Assembly: GCA_022482495.1 (NCBI GenBank)
Contig: JAKVPA010000001.1
Span: 62,001-126,000 of the forward strand
DNA: 64,000 nucleotides
Reading direction: 5' to 3'
Origin: Sphaerochaeta sp.
GTDB taxonomy: Bacteria; Spirochaetota; Spirochaetia; Sphaerochaetales; Sphaerochaetaceae
This document shows positions 61,630 through 64,000 of this stretch, in pieces. Below the pieces are notes generated by a model. The model had not been told where the DNA came from. It worked only from the letters and a program-made list of their open reading frames with translations, and did not search any database. Position numbers and translations under genes: made by a program. Each line of letters opens with the position of its first letter. Within the stretch, counting starts at the first letter, position 1.

Positions 61630-62621
61630 ATGCCACTCCTTCCGGGAAAATGACAGGCAACCAGATGCCAACCCCGATCAACGAGAGGCGGAGCCTCCCG
61701 GGTGCAGATTTCCTGACAGAAAGGACAGCGTTGGCTGAACGCGCATCCTTTGGGGATATCCAACGGACTTGGCGGCTCTCCCTTGATGGTGTACACACGG
61801 TCCCGATTGAGCGGATCCATCACCGGCGCCGCCTTGATCAAAATGGAGGTATACGGATGCAGCGGATGGGCGAACACCTCCGATGTTCTTCCCAGCTCTA
61901 CAATGCTTCCCAAGTACATCACCGCCACCCGGGTGGTGATGTAGTGGACCAGGTGCAGGTCGTGGGAGATGAACAGGATGGTGAGATCCAATTCTTTCTG
62001 CAGATGGGAGAGCAGGTTGATGATCTGGGCGCGGATGGAGACATCCAGCGCGGAGACCGGCTCATCCGCCAGCACCAGATCGGGCCGGGTGGCCAAGGCG
62101 CGGGCGATGCCTACCCGTTGCCGCTGTCCTCCGGAGAACTCTCCGGGATAGCGGTCGGCAGAGTCCATGCTCATGCCACAGAGTTCCAGGAGCCGAGCCA
62201 CTTCCTCATGCACGTTCTCCTTGGGTACGATGTGATGGACGGACAACACTTCGGCAATCGTCTCGTACACCGTCATCCGGGGGTTGAGCGACGAATAGGG
62301 ATCCTGGAAGATCATCTGCATGCTCTGTCGCTGCGTCCTGAGCTGTCTGCCCTTCAGATGGGTGATGTCCTTCCCTTTCAGCCAGACCGAACCGCTGGTC
62401 GGTTCGTACAAACGTATGATGCTCTTTGCCAGTGTGCTCTTCCCACATCCTGACTCACCGACCAACCCAAGGCTCTCCCCTTTGCGCACGGAAAGATTCA
62501 CATCGTTGACCGCCTTGACATACCGCTTGGGTTTTCCGCTCAGGGAATCCATGATGGTCCGCTTTACGGGAAACCACATGCACAAGTCTTTGACTTCCAT
62601 CAATGGTTTGTCAGGTTGCAT
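61626..62621 (-). CDS. Dipeptide/oligopeptide ABC transporter ATP-binding protein, OppF/DppF type
   Basis: One of the two ATPases that power peptide import. The 331-residue protein has Walker [14 protein letters not shown]-loop MQMIFQDPYSSLNPRM, signature SGGQRQRVGIARAL, Walker B LVLADEPVSALD and switch His in ISHDLHLV. The C-terminal oligo_HPY region, CAFSQRCPFCQEICTRE, carries cysteines of the kind that bind a cluster in this subfamily. GGAGG precedes the ATG at 62621. It overlaps oppD by 11 nt. Confidence 0.94.
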   Translation of the reverse strand: MQPDKPLMEVKDLCMWFPVKRTIMDSLSGKPKRYVKAVNDVNLSVRKGESLGLVGESGCGKSTLAKSIIRLYEPTSGSVWLKGKDITHLKGRQLRTQRQSMQMIFQDPYSSLNPRMTVYETIAEVLSVHHIVPKENVHEEVARLLELCGMSMDSADRYPGEFSGGQRQRVGIARALATRPDLVLADEPVSALDVSIRAQIINLLSHLQKELDLTILFISHDLHLVHYITTRVAVMYLGSIVELGRTSEVFAHPLHPYTSILIKAAPVMDPLNRDRVYTIKGEPPSPLDIPKGCAFSQRCPFCQEICTREAPPLVDRGWHLVACHFPGRSGI

Positions 62622-63636
62622 CAGATGCCTCCTCAGGTACGGTGATGATTCCGGCAAATGAGGCCGTACGATCCAGGTGATGGCAACGCACCAGGTGTCC
62701 TTGGGATATTTCTTTCAGTTCCGGACGGCTCTGGGAGCAGGCACCGTCGGCGTACCGGCAACGTGGCGCGAACGGACAGCCGGCAGGAAGGTCCGCCAGG
62801 TTTGGGGGATTGCCTTGGATCACCTCAAGATCCGAGCCTACCTTGCGCTGATCGGGAACGGAACCCATCAGCGCATAGGTGTACGGATGACGGGGATGGG
62901 CGAACAACGTGACCACATCGGTCATCTCCACGATGATGCCAGCGTACATCACGGCAACTTTGTCACACATCTCGGCTACCACACCCAAGTCATGGGTGAC
63001 GAGAATGATGCTCATGCCCAGTTCCTGCTTGAGATTTCCCAGCAGTTTGATCACCTGGTCCTGGATCGTCACATCCAGAGCGGTGGTCGGTTCATCAGCG
63101 ATGAGCAGTTTCGGGCGGGAACAGAGGGCGATGGCGATCATGGCCCGCTGGCGCATACCGCCGGAGAACTGATGGACGTATCCGTTGATCCGCTCTTCCG
63201 GTGACGGAATACCGACCAGACGAAGCATCTTCAAGGATGCCTGGTACTTCTCTGCTTCCGTCATTGAGGTATGGCAGAATGCTTCCCGCATCTGTTTTCT
63301 GATGGATATGACCGGATTCAGGCTGGTCATCGGTTCCTGGAAGATGATGCTGATCTCCTTCCCCCGGATATTCCTCAGCTCCGTTTCAGGCATCGTGACG
63401 ATGTCGTTGCCTTGGTAGAGAATCTGTCCTCCAACGATCTTCCCCGGTTTTTTGATCAACCGAAGGATGGCCCGGCAGGTTTGGCTCTTCCCGCATCCCG
63501 ACTCCCCCACGATCCCCAAGGTCTCATGCCGGCCGATGAAAAAACTCACTCCGTCCACCGCCTTGACGGTTTCCCGTTTGGTGACAAACTGTACGCGAAG
63601 ATCTTTTACTTCCAACAACGGTTCTTCCATGCTCAT
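62611..63636 (-). CDS. Dipeptide/oligopeptide ABC transporter ATP-binding protein, OppD/DppD type
   Basis: The 341-residue protein is the partner ATPase. Motifs: [14 protein letters not shown] (Walker A), [14 protein letters not shown] (Q-loop), [15 protein letters not shown] (signature), [12 protein letters not shown] (Walker B) and [10 protein letters not shown] (switch His). The C-terminus has [19 protein letters not shown], the cysteine-rich oligo_HPY end. The ATG overlaps the oppC stop (ATGA). The D-type assignment rests on gene order and the helical segment between Q-loop and signature. Confidence 0.94.
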   Translation of the reverse strand: MSMEEPLLEVKDLRVQFVTKRETVKAVDGVSFFIGRHETLGIVGESGCGKSQTCRAILRLIKKPGKIVGGQILYQGNDIVTMPETELRNIRGKEISIIFQEPMTSLNPVISIRKQMREAFCHTSMTEAEKYQASLKMLRLVGIPSPEERINGYVHQFSGGMRQRAMIAIALCSRPKLLIADEPTTALDVTIQDQVIKLLGNLKQELGMSIILVTHDLGVVAEMCDKVAVMYAGIIVEMTDVVTLFAHPRHPYTYALMGSVPDQRKVGSDLEVIQGNPPNLADLPAGCPFAPRCRYADGACSQSRPELKEISQGHLVRCHHLDRTASFAGIITVPEEASDAT

Positions 63637-64000
63637 ACCCTCTTCGTCCTGATCAGATCGGCGAAACTGTCACCAACCAGACTGAACCCGATGCCGGTGA
63701 TGGCCATCACCAGGCCGGGGAAGAATGTGATCCACCAGCCATAACTGATGTAGGCTCTTCCTTCGTTCATGATGGCGCCCCATTCCGGAGTGGGAAGCTG
63801 GACGCCAAGCCCCAGGAAGCTCATGCTCGCGCCGGTCAGCATGCAGAGCACCACGTCACTGGTGGCGAAGACGATGGATGAGCTGATCACATTCGGCATG
63901 ATGTGCCGGAGCAAGATCCGTTTGTCAGAGAACCCCGCGACTTTCGCAGCCTGGATGTATTCTGAGTTCTTCACCGTCAACGTGTCACCTCGTACCAGTT
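63633..64000 (-). CDS. Dipeptide/oligopeptide ABC transporter permease, OppC/DppC type, truncated by window edge
   Basis: The C-terminal 122 residues of an inner-membrane permease are visible and the frame runs open to base 64000. The EAA-loop region reads YIQAAKVAGFSDKRILLRHI and contacts the ATPases. Two membrane helices follow, and GASMSFLGLGVQLPTPEWGA plus the tail [11 protein letters not shown] are typical for DppC. The TTG at 63980 is not the start. Substrate-binding protein and second permease should lie beyond the window. Confidence 0.92.
   Translation of the reverse strand, partial: LVRGDTLTVKNSEYIQAAKVAGFSDKRILLRHIMPNVISSSIVFATSDVVLCMLTGASMSFLGLGVQLPTPEWGAIMNEGRAYISYGWWITFFPGLVMAITGIGFSLVGDSFADLIRTKRV

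Overview
The window looks like a densely packed spirochaete chromosome segment, moderately GC-rich apart from a few AT-rich patches. The best lineage marker is the GreA at 10179-12908, which carries about 750 extra N-terminal residues; the large GreA proteins of Borrelia and Treponema have this layout. BamA next to TamB also fits. A Sphaerochaetaceae-like member of the Spirochaetota is my best guess, but I cannot place it at genus level from sequence alone. Almost all genes are housekeeping. Co-directional neighbours are usually joined by ATGA or GTGA overlaps, and convergent neighbours overlap or abut.

Layout. (1) 1-10019: the end of a probable radical-SAM-associated gene converges on mazG. 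A long minus-strand operon then reads rpe-dtd-recA-scpA-scpB-rluB-cmk-rpsA-TPR protein-lipoprotein (broken). (2) 10020-14770: a divergent promoter region, greA with a strong terminator, then a GH2-type glycosidase whose catalytic glutamates are replaced. (3) 14675-29395, minus strand: the translation and RNA cluster rimP-nusA-infB-rbfA-truB-ribF-rpsO, a terminator, then pnp-dut-lptF-lptG-tgt-murJ. (4) 29412-41190, minus strand: the envelope and repair operon tamB-bamA-mutS-comF(broken)-transglutaminase, ending in a terminator. (5) 41273-50110: tmk, queA, the ruvC-ruvA-ruvB-queA repair and tRNA block, yebC, hemW and lepB, then a divergent formylglycine-generating-enzyme-like membrane protein and smpB. 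(6) 50111-57992: accessory region with acyl-CoA synthetase, MgtC, a very AT-rich island, a tyrosine recombinase fused tail-to-tail into a flavodoxin gene, a MATE exporter and an MFS permease. (7) 58067-64000: a peptide-scavenging operon of dipeptide ABC transporter genes, creatininase-family amidase, RpiR regulator, M55 D-aminopeptidase and M42 aminopeptidase. It continues past the right edge.

Three observations stand out. First, at least seven first-in-operon genes (mazG, rpe, tamB, lepB, the FGE-like gene, MATE, MFS) have a sigma70-type -10 hexamer only 5-9 nt before the start codon and no Shine-Dalgarno sequence, which suggests leaderless transcripts. Operon-internal genes have good Shine-Dalgarno sequences. 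One 7-bp sequence between lepB and the FGE-like gene serves as the -35 element in both directions. Second, bamA (two breaks) and comF (one break) carry +1 shifts, all at short G/C runs. A surface lipoprotein gene carries a shift at a T7 run. Since bamA should be essential, at least its breaks are probably sequence errors. Third, several core proteins have odd modifications: RibF without a recognisable riboflavin-kinase motif, NusA with a C-terminal zinc ribbon, IF2 with five tandem 13-residue Gly-Tyr-Gln-Arg repeats, Tmk without the P-loop lysine, and the GH2 protein without catalytic glutamates.
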